Source: Ficedula albicollis (Eukaryota > Chordata > Aves > Passeriformes > Muscicapidae). From it: a DNA stretch of 64,000 bases. The stretch lies in NCBI RefSeq assembly GCF_000247815.1, contig NC_021674.1, positions 30,698,420-30,762,419 of the forward strand. The letters run 5' to 3'. The notes beneath the pieces are model-generated. The model saw nothing but the letters and a program-made list of their open reading frames with translations, did not search any database and was not told the origin of the DNA. Numbering within the stretch: the stretch's first letter is position 1; every line of letters begins with the position of its first letter. The translations under genes and the position numbers were made by a program. This document shows, in pieces, positions 24,507 to 38,280 of this stretch.

Positions 24507-27500
24507 GTGAGAGGGGACAGGAGGGGTCCCTGCAGCCCTCTGAACCTTCACCTCCTCCACAGCCATTACTCCTCTGTCCAGGGCCTGCAGCACCTCATGG
24601 ACATGGCTGCTGGGATTTCAGATCCTTCTCATGGAAGTCTTGTGGCTGATCCAGTTTCTTGTAGCATTGCATGCAGCCACTGCCTGGGCCAGGCCTGCCA
24701 TGAGATCATTAAAATAGACTATGTGTAGGTGTTGAGACACTATGTAGCTTCTAATTCATACACTGTTTTATTTATTTATAATTCTAAGTGACTTTAAAAA
24801 TAGATTTGATACAGCCTAGAGTGGGTCAGTGCTGCAGGAGTTCTTACAAATAATTCATCCATGTGTGACTCCAGCCTGGTTTGCCAGCCTGTGCTCTAAG
24901 CACTTCCCAGGTAACAGGGTCTGCTGGTGCCAGTGTTTTTGGAAAGGCTACACCTCTAGTGCCTTCCCAATAAATAAATTTACACTCATACACTCATGCT
25001 TAAGGGCACCTCCAGTTGTGAGCAGATTCAGTTTGGTGCCTCTTGCTTGATGTGCAATAAGTGAATGATAACTGAGTGTCACGTATCAAATTCTGGCAAG
25101 GACTTGATTGCAACTTGTCCATTAAAAAGACCAAAAACAAATCAAAACTACATGCACAATAAAAAATCCCCACCTGTAAAGACCCCATGTGTGTAGAATA
25201 TTTGCAAATAATAAGTAAATATCAGGAAATTGCTTCCAGCCCTGGGGTATTCCATGATCAGAGGGAAAGGCATTGTAGCTGTTTGAATTATTCACCTCTC
25301 TAATGTAACACAAAGTATTTTGCATCCCTTGTGTCATCTTTGTGCAGTTGAAACAGAACTTTTTTTAATGTTGTTAAATGTTGACAGGATATTGTTGATA
25401 CTGTTTAAATTATGTTTATTGATCTGAGTTGAGTTCCAAGGTGCTGAACAATTGTTGCCTCATTTTAGGTAGGAGGAATAAAAATAATGAGCTTAAGAAA
25501 GTGAATTATAGCTAATGTCAGAAAAAAAAGTATTCTCTTTGTAGTAAGATCTCTGAACATGTCTTGAACAACTCACCCTATTAGCTGAATTTCTCTCAGG
25601 ATGAGAGTGTAGCAAATGTTGAAATATTCCCTTTAAAACTTACCTTCTGTTCATGATGAAGAGAGGGATATTATGCAGCTTTTCTTCCCTGTGTACCTTT
25701 ACCTTTGAAGAGTTAGAAAATCAAATTTCTCTTCATGTCCACTCCCCCTGCCAGCCCAAGCACACAGAAACTGCTCTTCATTTCAATCCAGCCCCTGTAC
25801 TAAGTGAATGGGGAAAATGTATTTTCAGGTTGTACTCAATGACAAGTCAGCAATATGGCTCAATTTACACCAGCTTCTTAAGCACATCTATCGAGGGTTG
25901 GTTTCTTTTCCCCTGTTTTTTAATTATAGATGCATATTTATACATAGTTACAGTGGCACTACAAGCTCAAAGGGGCCATGGAAAATGTCTTCTTAGCAAA
26001 TTGTATTAAAAGTTGGCAGTGAAAATGAAGCTGGCATTGCTGTGTGAGCAGGGTTTGTGTTAAATAGCATGACTATATTTAACATGAAATATTTTATGGG
26101 TTACTTGCCCTGTAGGTAGTATTGTGCATAGATGAGGAAATATTTAAATGAAATTCTTTAACTCTCTAGTTTTTTGCTTAGGTCTTTTCTGTTCCCCTTG
26201 TGCTTTCACAGCTTCTCTAAACTTGGCTGTGCCCAGAATCCTGAGCAGCTGCACTCAGGATGCCTTTGCCTTTATAACTGAGAAGAGCCCAAAGGGTGCT
26301 GAAATGCTTGGAAATTTCTCTCTTAGATATTTATAGTCCAGGCCCTCCAGACCTTGAGGTGAATTGGTGGGTCAGGTCAGGTCAGACCAGGAGAATCTCC
26401 TCAGCTCATTTGCTGTTCCTCAGCTGGCTCCTCCATGTCCTTTGGGCAGATCACAGTCTCTGGTAAGGAGATGGACTTCTCCCAAGCTCTATTCAGCAGC
26501 TTGGGCCTTGCAGCAGGGGATGGGTTCTTTGCAGCCTTAGTGGGAAGGAGATGTCCTGCTCCCCCTCTGTTCTGCTGCTGTTGCCTGGCTCCAGAGCAGC
26601 AGGTTGGGTCCACAGAGCCACAGGACCAGCCCAGCACCAAGCTGCCATCACCTGCTCCAGCAGGGTCAGCCTGACTTTTCCCCCTTCCTCAATTTCTGCA
26701 AAATGAAGCCGCCCAGCTGGTTAATTCTCCTGCAGTTTTACTGCAGCAAATTGGACTTCAAAGGGAATTGAAAGCGATTCTTTGTTTTTAATGGTCCCCT
26801 CGCTGCTCGGCAGACTCCGCCAGCAGGTTTTCTGAGCCAAGAACAAAAGGAATTGCCACAGGTTACAAATAAATGAGAATCATCTCGTGCATAACAATGT
26901 CTGCAATCTGTTAACCTCTGTCTACTGATGGGAGTGGGAGTGGGAGTGGTAGCCCACGCAGGCTGCCACAGCCAAGGCTCCATTTTGGGGCAGGTCATGG
27001 AACTTGCTTCCTGGAGCTGTGCAGGTGGCAGATCTGCAGTTTCCCTGCCTGCTTCATGCATGCACACACAGCCTGCCCTGATGCAGTGCTAGCATCAGCA
27101 TGTCACCTTTTTTTGACATGTTGCCTTGCCCAAAGCTGGGCAAGATGAGTGTGGGTCAGATATTTGTATATCCAGCCCTATATCTGCAAGAGCCCTGAAT
27201 CTTAACCAGAGCCTGCAGGACCTCTGGTTTGTGCTCCCCAACTCTGACACCTTCTCTCTGGACATGAGCTGGTCTCAGGTTTTCCATGTCTCTGACAGGA
27301 TGGATGGAGATTCCCAGGCAAGGTGCTGCTTCTTTTGCCTGTTTGCCTGTGCACTGTGAACCTGAGACCAGTTCAGTGTCTGAGGGCAGAAGCAGCTCTT
27401 TGGTGCCAGCTATGCTGAGTTAGTGACAGGAATGTGTCCTGCCCAGCCACGGTGAGTTGAGCTGTTGCATTTCTGGGCTTCATACTATCTCATGAAACTA

Positions 27501-29081
27501 TCTGGAGCTTGGTGAGGACATACAAATCCTTCCTTTGCTATTTAATAAGCAATAACCCCTGCACACTATTTACAAGACTCCTGCAAAGAGACCTGCCAAA
27601 GTCTCTTTGAGTGCAGGCTGTGGCCTCCCAAAATTCAAAGGCTCCAGCCCCTGGTCTCAAAATGGCCAGTGCAGGTAGCAGAAGGGCCATCTTCTTCCTT
27701 AGGCATAGCTGGCCACCTCTGACACAAATAGCATGTGCAGTGGCCAGGGAGGACATTATATCCAGTACACCAAAGCAATATCCCAGCATGGCAGTGGTTG
27801 TGCTACTAAATTATGGCACTGGTGCTGAGGAGAGAAGAGTCCTCCTTGCCTTGTTTGTATGGGCTGTAATTCAGAGACCCAACACAAATCCAGCACAGCT
27901 CATTAACACAGGGTCCAGGGAGAGAAGAGGCAGAAATAATGATGCTGTTAAATCAGGCTTCATGAATATGGAACAGTGTCTTATTTTGCATTATTATGGC
28001 TGTTACTTAAAACATACTCCCTGCTTTTTTGCTGGGGACTGCTACTTTCTCAGCTCTCTCTGGATGGAGTCAGTGACAGTGCTCATAGAGGCTCTGAAAG
28101 ACTTTTCCTGGAATGAAATAGAGAATACAAAGGGAAGGATTTTGGATCAGTTCCTGGAGGGGACTGTAGTGAGAAGGGTGCAGAAATAAAATGAAACCAA
28201 AAAGCAGGTACCAGGGCATTCAAAGGAGAGGTTGTCTAGACACTTAGAATCAGTTTCAGCTCAGCTGAATGTGAGGGAGAATTGCTGTGATTGTGATAGC
28301 CCCCAGGTGTACAGAAAAGCATGTTTGACACCTTGAGGAGGTGAAGGAGATTAAGAACAGGTTCAGAGCTGCTGTTAATGGTGTGTTAAGGTGCAGACAG
28401 GTCCTGGTCTCCATATTAGTCTCCAAGCTTTTTTTTAATGATAGACCTTTCCTAAAACTCACTCCTTGGGATGGAAACTGAATGAGAGGAGTGGTTTAAT
28501 GCCACTGTCCCTGAGCACAAGCAGTGGTTGTGTCAAGCAGGCTCCTTTGAGGCTATCTCTTCTCCTTCACCTCTCCATCAGGGCTACAAAGGCTTCCATT
28601 GCCCTCATGCCTGGCTGCAGTTATTTGCATCAGGAGTCAAGAAAATTCAAGCCTTGGGTTTTTCACTGCCAAATGTTGTCTGTTTGCCACCCCTGTATGG
28701 GCAGAGTGGGTTTATTGGGCTTTTCTTCTGACCTGCATCCTAAGCCATACAGAACCTGCACTGAGCACTCATAAAATGTCATAGCTGCTTTGTGCCCCAG
28801 GCCTAAGCACCACTGGTAGAGTGTTTCCTGGGGCAGTGTGAGGTCCTGCCTGCTCTGTTTGCTGGCCATAAAAGAGCAGAGTGTTCTCACTCGAAGACAT
28901 GGTAATGATCATGCTTTAGATTCACAAATACCTCATATTTTTAATCAATTCATAGATCTTTCCAGCTGTCCCTACTCAAACCAGCCATCAACAAGAACAA
29001 ATCATAAAAAGCATGAAGCCATGCGCAGGCAAGTGGGTGGTTCTTTCTCAAGCTCTGAGGTGTCCCTCTGTGCTTTTCCAG
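24507..29081 (+). other. MDGA1: intron between Ig2 and Ig3
   Basis: A 4,575-bp phase-1 intron with donor gtgaga and acceptor gtgcttttccag. It contains a CNE-like segment at 26690-26920, listed separately, and a short GGTCA repeat near 26370. A 192-codon open frame at 27611-28189 has no recognisable homology and no flanking splice or promoter evidence. Confidence 0.85.
26690..26920. promoter_or_regulatory. candidate conserved noncoding element in the Ig2-Ig3 intron
   Basis: This block differs in texture from its surroundings. It has several CpG in otherwise AT-rich sequence, with motifs such as GGTTAATTCTC, CAAATTGGAC, GAACAAAAGGAATTG and a SOX-like TTTGTTTTT. That mixture is common in deeply conserved vertebrate noncoding elements. 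Conservation itself cannot be judged from the single sequence. Confidence 0.22.
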
Positions 29082-29351
29082 CCCCACCTGCTCTGAAGCT
29101 GTCTGTCAATGAGACTCTGGTGGTGAACCCCGGTGACAACATCACTATGCAGTGCTCTCTGACGGGCGGTGACCCACAGCCAGAAGTGGTCTGGTCCCAC
29201 TCTCCTGGCCCAATGCCTCCCAACAGCCTTGTGCAAGGAGGCAACCTCACCATCTGGAGGATCCGTGTGGAGGACTCGGGCTACTACAACTGCACGGCCA
29301 TCAACAACGTGGGGAACCCGGCAAAGAAGATTGTGAACCTGCTGGTGCGCT
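29082..29351 (+). CDS. MDGA1: MDGA1 coding exon e: Ig3
   Basis: The exon starts CCCCACCTGCTC after gcttttccag and ends GTGCGCT before gtgagt. It is 270 bp, with two bases completing Ala, 89 codons and the first base of Ser. It reads PPALKLSVNETLVVNPGDNI..VNLLVR, about residues 239-327, and holds a whole Ig domain. The first cysteine is in TMQC, the tryptophan in VVWSH, and the second cysteine in SGYYNCTA. Possible N-glycosylation sites are NET, NIT, NLT and NCT. Both edges are phase 1, so the exon could be skipped in frame. Confidence 0.96.
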
Positions 29352-29736
29352 GTGAGTTGCTGTTTTTCTCTGAGCATGTGTTTTCAGGGGGCGGGGGAAT
29401 TGCATTCCTCCTGGCTGTTCTTGTACAGCTGAGGGTGAATGTGATATTTAGTAGTAATTAATATTCTGGAGAAGTGCCTGTGCAAGTTTCTCTGCTCCCA
29501 GACCAACAGCTGCGCAAGCACTGCTTGCAGCTTCGTCCTGGGCTGTAGCACCATCCTGAATTAGATGATTCCAGATGTGAGGCACTTGTGACATTTTGGG
29601 GGAACATAAGTTGGAGAGGTCTTTGGGCAGATTTTGCATGGAAATGTTGCCTTCTTGAGGAACAAATAACAGCTTTCCTGTCCCGTGCAAGACACTTTGA
29701 TATCCCTAACCAGTTTTGCACTTCTGTTCATCTCAG
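29352..29736 (+). other. MDGA1: short intron between Ig3 and Ig4
   Basis: A 385-bp phase-1 intron with donor gtgagt and acceptor ctgttcatctcag. It is the shortest in the window and holds nothing else. Confidence 0.9.
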
Positions 29737-30066
29737 CCATGAAGAATGCCACATTCCAAATCACTCCTGATGTGATCAAAGAGAGTGAGACCATCCAGTT
29801 AGGCCAGGACTTGAAGCTCTCATGCCATGTGGATGCTGTCCCCCAGGAGAAGGTTGTCTATTCGTGGTACAAGAACGGAAAACCAGCCAGGTTCTCTGAC
29901 CGGTTGCTCATCACCCGCAATGACCCCGAGCTCCCACCTGTGACCTGCAGCTTGGAGATTATTGACCTGAGATTCAGCGACTATGGCACCTACCTGTGCG
30001 TGGCTACCTTCCAGGGAGCACCCATTCCTGACCTCAGTGTGGAGGTGAACATCTCCTCAGAGACAG
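29737..30066 (+). CDS. MDGA1: MDGA1 coding exon f: Ig4
   Basis: The exon starts CCATGAAGAATGCC after tctcag, completing a Ser codon, and ends GAGACAG before gtgagc. It is 330 bp with 109 complete codons. It reads MKNATFQITPDVIKESETIQ..VNISSET, about residues 329-437, a whole Ig domain. The first cysteine is in LKLSCHV, the tryptophan in VYSWYKNGK, and the second cysteine in YGTYLCVA. NAT and NIS are possible N-glycosylation sites. The internal ATG near its start is not a translation start. Both edges are phase 1. Confidence 0.96.
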
Positions 30067-31844
30067 GTGAGCCTCTCTCTGCCAGGGGGGACCCCAGAGG
30101 AGTGTTTGGCATCACTGGCTGCCCCACAGCCCCATGCCTCTGGCTTCTTTGAAGAATCTCACCTGCACGTCTTGAATGCTAGTGGAGAAAGGTCTTACAT
30201 CCTCAGGCAAGCGCTTGGCTTGGATTGGAGATGGGTAATACTTACAACTTCTCTGTCAGATGTATTATGTACCAAGCAGTTCTTCCTTTATATTTTCTCC
30301 CTGTGAAAAGTCCAAAGTGCACTCCAGTCAAAGCTACAGAGACAGCTTTACAGTTCAAACAAAACTCCACACTGTGAAGGAAGGAAGGAAGAAGTTGTAG
30401 TATTTCAGCAAATTTCAGGTGTCCCTTTGCTTAGAAGAGAGTAAAAGAGAAAGAAAGCTGCTCTTTCTTTTCTTTGGCATTGTGTCCAGGATAAAAATTC
30501 TGTGAAGACTTTTAATATTTGCTGGATTGCAAATGCAGCCTCTTGGGCACTCTCTGTATGAGTCCCAGTGTTATAAATGTCTCCCCCCGAAAATCAGGGT
30601 CAGAGCTTCACCCCATGGCTCGGTGAGGACAGAGCAAATATGTCAGTGTCAGTCACTTTGGGGACTGAAATATAGAGTCTCAGGTCTGTCTTTCTGTTTC
30701 TGGGGAAGTGGTGGGTCCATCTGTGCTCTCCATTGCATCCATGCCATTGTGCTGCCTTTCCAGGACTGAGTACAGAACAAAGAAGTTAGTTATCTGATGG
30801 AAGACTCCTCAGGGGAGTCAGCTGCCCACAGATTTTGACCTGCACTTTCACAGAATGTTACTTCTCAGTCCCTGGTTGTGCTGGATGCACAGGCCAGGCT
30901 GATCTCGCTCTTGATTCTGGGTTCTGCTCACTCCAGCTCCCCAGAAAAGAGTGCTGCAAGTACTGCTGATGCTTTGGGAAGCCCTTGTCTCCCATGAGAA
31001 ATGCTGGGGGCCAGCCTGCTCCCTGTGGGATTGCATCCAGTTCTTGTTGGCAGCCTGGAGACTGAGCCCTGACTGTGCCATGGATCCACTAAACACTGAA
31101 GAATGCTCCTTCCTTGCTATGGACAGCCATGGAAGGCAGGTCCTCTCCAGGGCAGCTGACACCAACCCTGTTATACCAACAGGGAACAAAACCGGGGGAA
31201 CTCGCCAATCCTGGTGTAAAATTGGCTCTCCCAAACTTATGTGGCTGATACCACCTGGAACAATTCTTTTTGCCCAAGATCACTAGGTGGCAGAGTGCAG
31301 TTGTGTTTAAGACTGCAAGGGTAGGAGTCTGTGAAGAGCTGGGAGACCCTGGATGATTCCACCAAGAGGCTTGGCAGTGTCTGTCAGTGCAGGTGTTGGT
31401 GCAAGCACCAGCCAGGTGCTGCCTTAAAGGAGGTGTCTGTGGTGCCAGCTTGCCCTGTGCCTGTCTGGAGGAGAGTGAGTCCCATATGCTTGTGTGGATG
31501 CTGCCAATGAGGAAGGGAAGAAGGACAGCCTGGGGCATTTTGAAGCCTCTCCTTGGCAGCCTGGGCCAGCAGGACTGCATTGTGTCCCAGGGAATGAAAA
31601 CAGCCATCCCTGCTGGAGCAGCCCTCCATGCAGCAGCCAAGGCTGTCCAACATGCAACACCCCCACAATCAGCAACGAGCCACCTCCAGCATGCGATTCC
31701 CATATAAAGCACCAGGATTTCCCCCACCCACAGGATCAGAGCAAGAGGCCAGCAGCAGTGGCTCCATGTTTCTCCACTGAGCAAAGCCTGAGCTCATCAA
31801 AGTGGCTGCCTCCACCGAGCATCTCCAAGGAGATAGCTTTAATT

Positions 31845-31862
31845 AAAAAAAAAAAAAAAAAA
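31845..31862. repeat. A18 homopolymer
   Basis: Eighteen consecutive A follow AATT, about 80 bp before the 958-bp duplication. It is a simple homopolymer. A retroposon tail is possible, but no element body was recognised. Confidence 0.6.
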
Positions 31863-31940
31863 TGTTCAAATGCAATTTACAGCTTTACCTGTGGAGAAAA
31901 TTGCTGCTCGCCAGGTGAGCGGCTGCCGGCAGCGTCAGCA

Positions 31941-33856
31941 CTGAAAGTGCTGCTGTCCTTTCACACCGTGCAGGACAGGGTGTGATGAGATTCCCCAGCC
32001 CACAGGAGACCTGCAAATTGAAAGTGTGGCCTCCCTGTTGCATAGGGAGGTCACTGCAGAGGGAGATTAGGCTGGATCCATCCTAAATTTGTTCCTAAAG
32101 AGCTGCAGGCTGTAACATGTGCAATTACCATAGCACACTCTCCTTTGCTGGAGCTGATTGAGCTAATGTTGGTCAGACCAGCTTGTTACAGCTTCTGTAG
32201 TTCTATATTTTGATTTAAATGGAAACGAAGTACATGGCCCTTGCAGTTATGGAAGTGTCAATCCAAGTGTCGCCACTGTCAGCAGGAAGGGCTGAAAAAG
32301 GAGCTTTCAGAAAAGATTGTGACCGTATTTGCCTCAGCTGAACTGTTGACTCTAAAGTCTAGCACAAATAAATTGTCAATATTATGTGTGGTTTAGCACA
32401 AAAATCCCCTTCCTGGGCTCTTGATGGAATTGGGGATGTGAACAGCAAACCTCTTCCCACTGACATCTCTGTATTCACTGGATTTCTTTTAAGCTTTGTT
32501 TATCAGCAAAGTTTTGGTTTTCTGTTGATAGCTGGATATTTCTTTGGGTGTTACTGTATCTCCAACTCTAGCCTCAGCTTGGCAGCAATTCTGCTGTGTG
32601 AGCTCTTACCAACCTTGAAGGGATGCCAGGAGTGATTGTTGCAGGGCCCCATCTTTCACTCAGATGAGCCAGAGGCTTATTGGTGTGACAAATTCCCTGT
32701 GCATTCACCAATAAAAGCAAAATAAATAATAAAAGTAAAATATGCAGTAAAAGTAAAATAAGGAAAGACACGTAACAGACTCCTTGCTGTGGTTTAGGAA
32801 CAAACAGAGATCTTGGACCTCTAAGAAGGCTGGAGATGGGATCTACAAGCACTTATCCTTCAAGTCTTGGTTTTGGTCTGACCTGGATAAGGTCATACCT
32901 GAAAGTGCTGCTGTCCTTTCACACCGTGCAGGACAGGGTGTGATGAGATTCCCCAGCCCACAGGAGACCTGCAAATTGAAAGTGTGGCCTCCCTGTTGCA
33001 TAGGGAGGTCACTGCAGAGGGAGATTAGGCTGGATCCATCCTAAATTTGTTCCTAAAGAGCTGCAGGCTGTAACATGTGCAATTACCATAGCACACTCTC
33101 CTTTGCTGGAGCTGATTGAGCTAATGTTGGTCAGACCAGCTTGTTACAGCTTCTGTAGTTCTATATTTTGATTTAAATGGAAACGAAGTACATGGCCCTT
33201 GCAGTTATGGAAGTGTCAATCCAAGTGTCGCCACTGTCAGCAGGAAGGGCTGAAAAAGGAGCTTTCAGAAAAGATTGTGACCGTATTTGCCTCAGCTGAA
33301 CTGTTGACTCTAAAGTCTAGCACAAATAAATTGTCAATATTATGTGTGGTTTAGCACAAAAATCCCCTTCCTGGGCTCTTGATGGAATTGGGGATGTGAA
33401 CAGCAAACCTCTTCCCACTGACATCTCTGTATTCACTGGATTTCTTTTAAGCTTTGTTTATCAGCAAAGTTTTGGTTTTCTGTTGATAGCTGGATATTTC
33501 TTTGGGTGTTACTGTATCTCCAACTCTAGCCTCAGCTTGGCAGCAATTCTGCTGTGTGAGCTCTTACCAACCTTGAAGGGATGCCAGGAGTGATTGTTGC
33601 AGGGCCCCATCTTTCACTCAGATGAGCCAGAGGCTTATTGGTGTGACAAATTCCCTGTGCATTCACCAATAAAAGCAAAATAAATAATAAAAGTAAAATA
33701 TGCAGTAAAAGTAAAATAAGGAAAGACACGTAACAGACTCCTTGCTGTGGTTTAGGAACAAACAGAGATCTTGGACCTCTAAGAAGGCTGGAGATGGGAT
33801 CTACAAGCACTTATCCTTCAAGTCTTGGTTTTGGTCTGACCTGGATAAGGTCATAC
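31941..33856. repeat. 958-bp tandem duplication with no difference seen, two copies
   Basis: Bases 31941-32898 are repeated directly at 32899-33856 with an offset of exactly 958. I saw no mismatch in the stretches compared, and open frames in the two copies translate identically. The junction shares only the two bases CT with the outer edge. Each copy holds intronic unique-looking sequence with several TAAAA motifs and no gene. Either the duplication is very young and perhaps polymorphic, or the assembly duplicated one haplotype. The second copy ends about 430 bp before exon g. Confidence 0.93.
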
Positions 33857-34284
33857 CTCGGCAGATATGACTTTTATTTTTGGCCAGAAGACTGCAGTTG
33901 CACTTGAGAAATTCACTGACCAGAAATTGAGAAATGGATCAAAGAGGCTTTTGCCTTTGTGTTCCTTGATGCTATCCCTGCTGCTGGACAGCATTTTGCA
34001 AACAGGAATGGGAACCTGGAGTCTGCCCCAGTACAACTGGCCCTTACCATTGATATTGGGACACGCTGTTGGAAAGGCTGGAATCCTCCTTGGCACCCTG
34101 ATGCTCCAGACCCTGTAGGATAACTTGTGTGGACAGTGTGTTCGTAGAAGGTTTGCAGTGTGTCAAGTGGAAACCTTTGTAGTTCAAGGCTGTTGGTGTG
34201 ACTCAACCAGAAGAATCTGAAGAATATTCCTTACTTGCTGAAGACCCGGTGTAAAATGATTCCCTTGTTGTCTCTCTCTTTTAG

Positions 34285-34578
34285 TGCCACCAACAATCAG
34301 TGTCCCTAAGGGCCAGTCCTCCGTCACGGTGCGGGAGGGCTCCAGGGCCGAGCTGCAGTGCGAGGTTCGGGGGAAGCCGAAGCCACCCATCATCTGGTCC
34401 CGGGTAGATAAGGAAACGCCCATGCCTTCAGGGACAATGACAATGGAGACTTACGATGGGAAGCTGCAGCTGGAGAGCGTGAGCCGAGAGATGAGCGGGA
34501 CCTATAAGTGTCAGACAGCCAGGTACAATGGATTTAACATCAGACCCCGGGAAGCCCTGGTGCAGCTCAACGTGCAGT
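34285..34578 (+). CDS. MDGA1: MDGA1 coding exon g: Ig5
   Basis: The exon starts TGCCACCAACAATC after cttttag, completing Val, and ends AACGTGCAGT before gtgagt. It is 294 bp with 97 complete codons. It reads [25 protein letters not shown], about residues 439-535, a whole Ig domain. The first cysteine is in [10 protein letters not shown], the tryptophan in IIWSRVDK, and the second cysteine in [14 protein letters not shown]. It looks about one residue shorter in the variable loop after SRVDKE than the mammalian form as I remember it. Both edges are phase 1. Confidence 0.96.
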
Positions 34579-36911
34579 GTGAGTACAACCATGCAGTGCT
34601 GCAGTGCCTGCCTGAATGCCTGTGCGCACAGAAGCCCGGGGGGGCTGCAGCGTTGGCCTTTCTTACTGGGCTGAGCAGACACATGTCTTTTGTCTGGGGA
34701 CCTTTGAACAGTTTATATTTAATTGGTCAGGCTACACAAGGCTGAGGGCAGGCTAACATATGGCAAGCGTGTTGCAAGTGGAAGGGAGAGGTGGTGTGTG
34801 TATTTGTGTACAATGGTTTCTATTTCCGTGTCAGGGGATGAGTGGAGCTTTACCAGGTGTTTATGTGCATTACATGTGTGTAAAATACCCTCAGGATATG
34901 TTAGATGGTTTGTAAAGTCAAAAAGGGGGAAAATTAATGTTATTTAGACCATTTCCACACCACAACACTTTCTTCAACTTAGTTACCTCTGGATATGCCT
35001 GAGTAACTTTGCCTGAAAAGCAGTGATGGGTAGACCTAACAGGGAATGTATACTCCCAGATGGTTTTTGTGCAACCAGGCTGTGAGTAACAGCCTAACAG
35101 TAATTTTTAGCAGATGTGTGGGGTCATTTCGGCTATGGGTGGCTCTCCCAGCCCCATTTGAAGGCAGTATCTGTACACACAGGTGAACATAGAGGGTGGG
35201 ATCTCCATCCTTTCCCTGCAGTGGTTTCTCCCTCTAGAGGAGTGAGTGCCTGCTCAGTTCCCACAGCTGCTGAGGTGTGTTTTGACATGCAGCAGTCTGT
35301 GCTCTCTCTCTTACAAGATTTCAGATCAGACTGGGGGAAGGCAGCCAGGTGAAATGCCTTGGCTCTCCCTGCAGATCTCGTCCCATTAGTGGGGTGTGAT
35401 TGCTGAACACTGGCAGAGTTCTCTGAGCAGCGCAGGTCTGACAGGTGTGGGGCAGGCAGGGAACAGGTTAATTTACACCTGGGCATGCTGCCTGTGGGCT
35501 GAGACTGAAGAGCCTCCAGACACAGCACAGCAGCACTCATTAGACAGGCTGCCACACTTCTCCCAGGCTCGCTCCCCAGGAATAAGGGAAGTGAGACTGG
35601 AGCGGACAACCTGGCTGAAACCAACCAGACAAATTGCTCACAGATGTGAACTGCTGGGAGCACAGCAATAACAGAGGTGTGTGAAATTTTGAAGGATTTG
35701 AGTATTCAGGATTCAAATTTGAGCATTTGAAGAGCCCCTTTGAAAATTATCTCTGTCTATTCAGGAGCGTGGTGGGCTTAGATTACAGGGTGAGATAGGG
35801 AAATGTGTGAAGATTTCTAGGCAGGTAAGTATGTGTGGAGAAGCTTCTCTTAAGCAGGGTGAAAATGTGGGTCTTGGTTTGAGCTGTTCAGGAAGGCAGC
35901 CTGCTTCAGTCAGATGGAACTTGGAGGGACATGGCAGGGAAACTAACTCTTGGTTACTTAACTCATCAAGAGAGGATGAGAGATACAGCAAAATTTCACT
36001 TGGGAGCAAAGAACCATTGGACCTCCTGGTGTCCCCGGTTTGGTGTTGCTGTTTAAAAGCTGTGTGGACCTCGCTTGACCCTCACTGTCCCTGCAGAGGG
36101 AGCAGAAGTGCTTAGCTTGGGATGAATTCAGTCTTGCTAGGTGGTCTGGAGGGGGATCACAGACCTGAATCATGGGCTGAAGTGGAAGGACACAAGAAAG
36201 GTGGTAGGTGCAAGCCAGAAGCTGTCTGGGGCAGAGACTATGATGTGACCCTCAAGAAAGCAAAGATGTGATGAACTTCTGTGTAAAGACTAGGTGACCA
36301 TGCTCTTCCTATAGCTCTTCCCATGGCCAGGCAATGCTTTATTGTGATTTTGCCCAGGTAATGGCCATATAGTCCACGTGCCAGCCCACTCAAAGAGCCC
36401 CCTTCCCTTGTCAATCAGTTCTGTGTACCCTTAGTGGAAGCTGGGTACATACTGAGTGTTTGTACACCTGAGCTGTCTCCTCCTGCCTGGAAAACATGGA
36501 AGGACTTTATGGTGGCACTGCCTGTTCTGCCTTAGCAGGCAGCTTTGGTTTCAGTGCTGCCAATTGCTCCTTCCATTAGTGTGAAAAAGAAACTGCAAAC
36601 CAAGAAAGTAGGGCAAGAACTGCCCTCGTCCCTTTTGCAGCCTCCTTCCTTTCCCTTCATGCAGAAAATAGAGCCAGAAACAGTCACTGTTTATCCCTCT
36701 CCTCCTTGCTCACGCTGCTGGAAGGATGTGGGTGCGGCAGGGGCTGCTGTGGTTAATTGAAACACAGCTTCCCAGCGTGGGCAGCTCATTAGTTCGGTGG
36801 CTCGCTCTGGAATTCTCATCTTGTTGGAGATGGGGATCGTGTGGCACCCGCAGCCTCCGCGATGAGCGCCTCTCTCACCCGGCGCATACCGGAGCGGCGC
36901 TCGGGAGGGAC

Positions 36912-36996
36912 GCGCATCCCAGGGCCGTGTGTGTGTGCGCATCCCGGGGCCGTGTGTGTGTGCGCATCCCAGGGCCGTGTGTGTGCGCGCATCTCA
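36912..36996. repeat. 25-bp GC-rich minisatellite, left flank of the poly-G
   Basis: The core gcgcatccc(a/g)ggg starts at 36912, 36937, 36962 and 36987, an exact 25-bp period. Each core is followed by a ccgtgtgtgtgt-type stretch. The first unit is preceded by ctcgggagggac. The fourth unit is cut by the G homopolymer after gcgcatctca. Confidence 0.92.
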
Positions 36997-38199
<1,203 letters not shown>

Positions 38200-38280
38200 C
38201 GCGCGTGTGCGCGCATCCCGGGGCCGCGCTCGGGAGGGACGCGCATCCCGGGCCGCGCGTGTGCGCGCATCCCGGCCGCC
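38200..38280. repeat. GC-rich minisatellite, right flank of the poly-G
   Basis: The core gcgcatcccg recurs at 38211, 38241 and 38265, with spacings of 30 and 24. It includes a ctcgggagggac unit like the one before the left array. Both sides therefore belong to one minisatellite array. The right side has more CG in place of TG. Confidence 0.88.

Larger units (their letters stand above)
30067..34284 (+). other. MDGA1: intron between Ig4 and Ig5
   Basis: A 4,218-bp phase-1 intron with donor gtgagc and acceptor ctctctcttttag. Nearly half of it is a 958-bp tandem duplication (31941-33856). It also has a short GAAG run near 30380 and an A18 tract at 31845-31862. No other coding sequence was recognised. 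Confidence 0.88.

Noticed and set aside
27611..28189. 192-codon open frame in the Ig2-Ig3 intron
   Set aside because: No recognised domain, no promoter, splice or poly(A) evidence, and a composition like the surrounding intron. An open frame of this length is expected by chance in 64 kb.
32384..33593. Two identical 83-codon frames 958 bp apart, suggesting a duplicated small gene
   Set aside because: They are identical only because the whole 958-bp segment is duplicated. The frame has no homology or coding signature.
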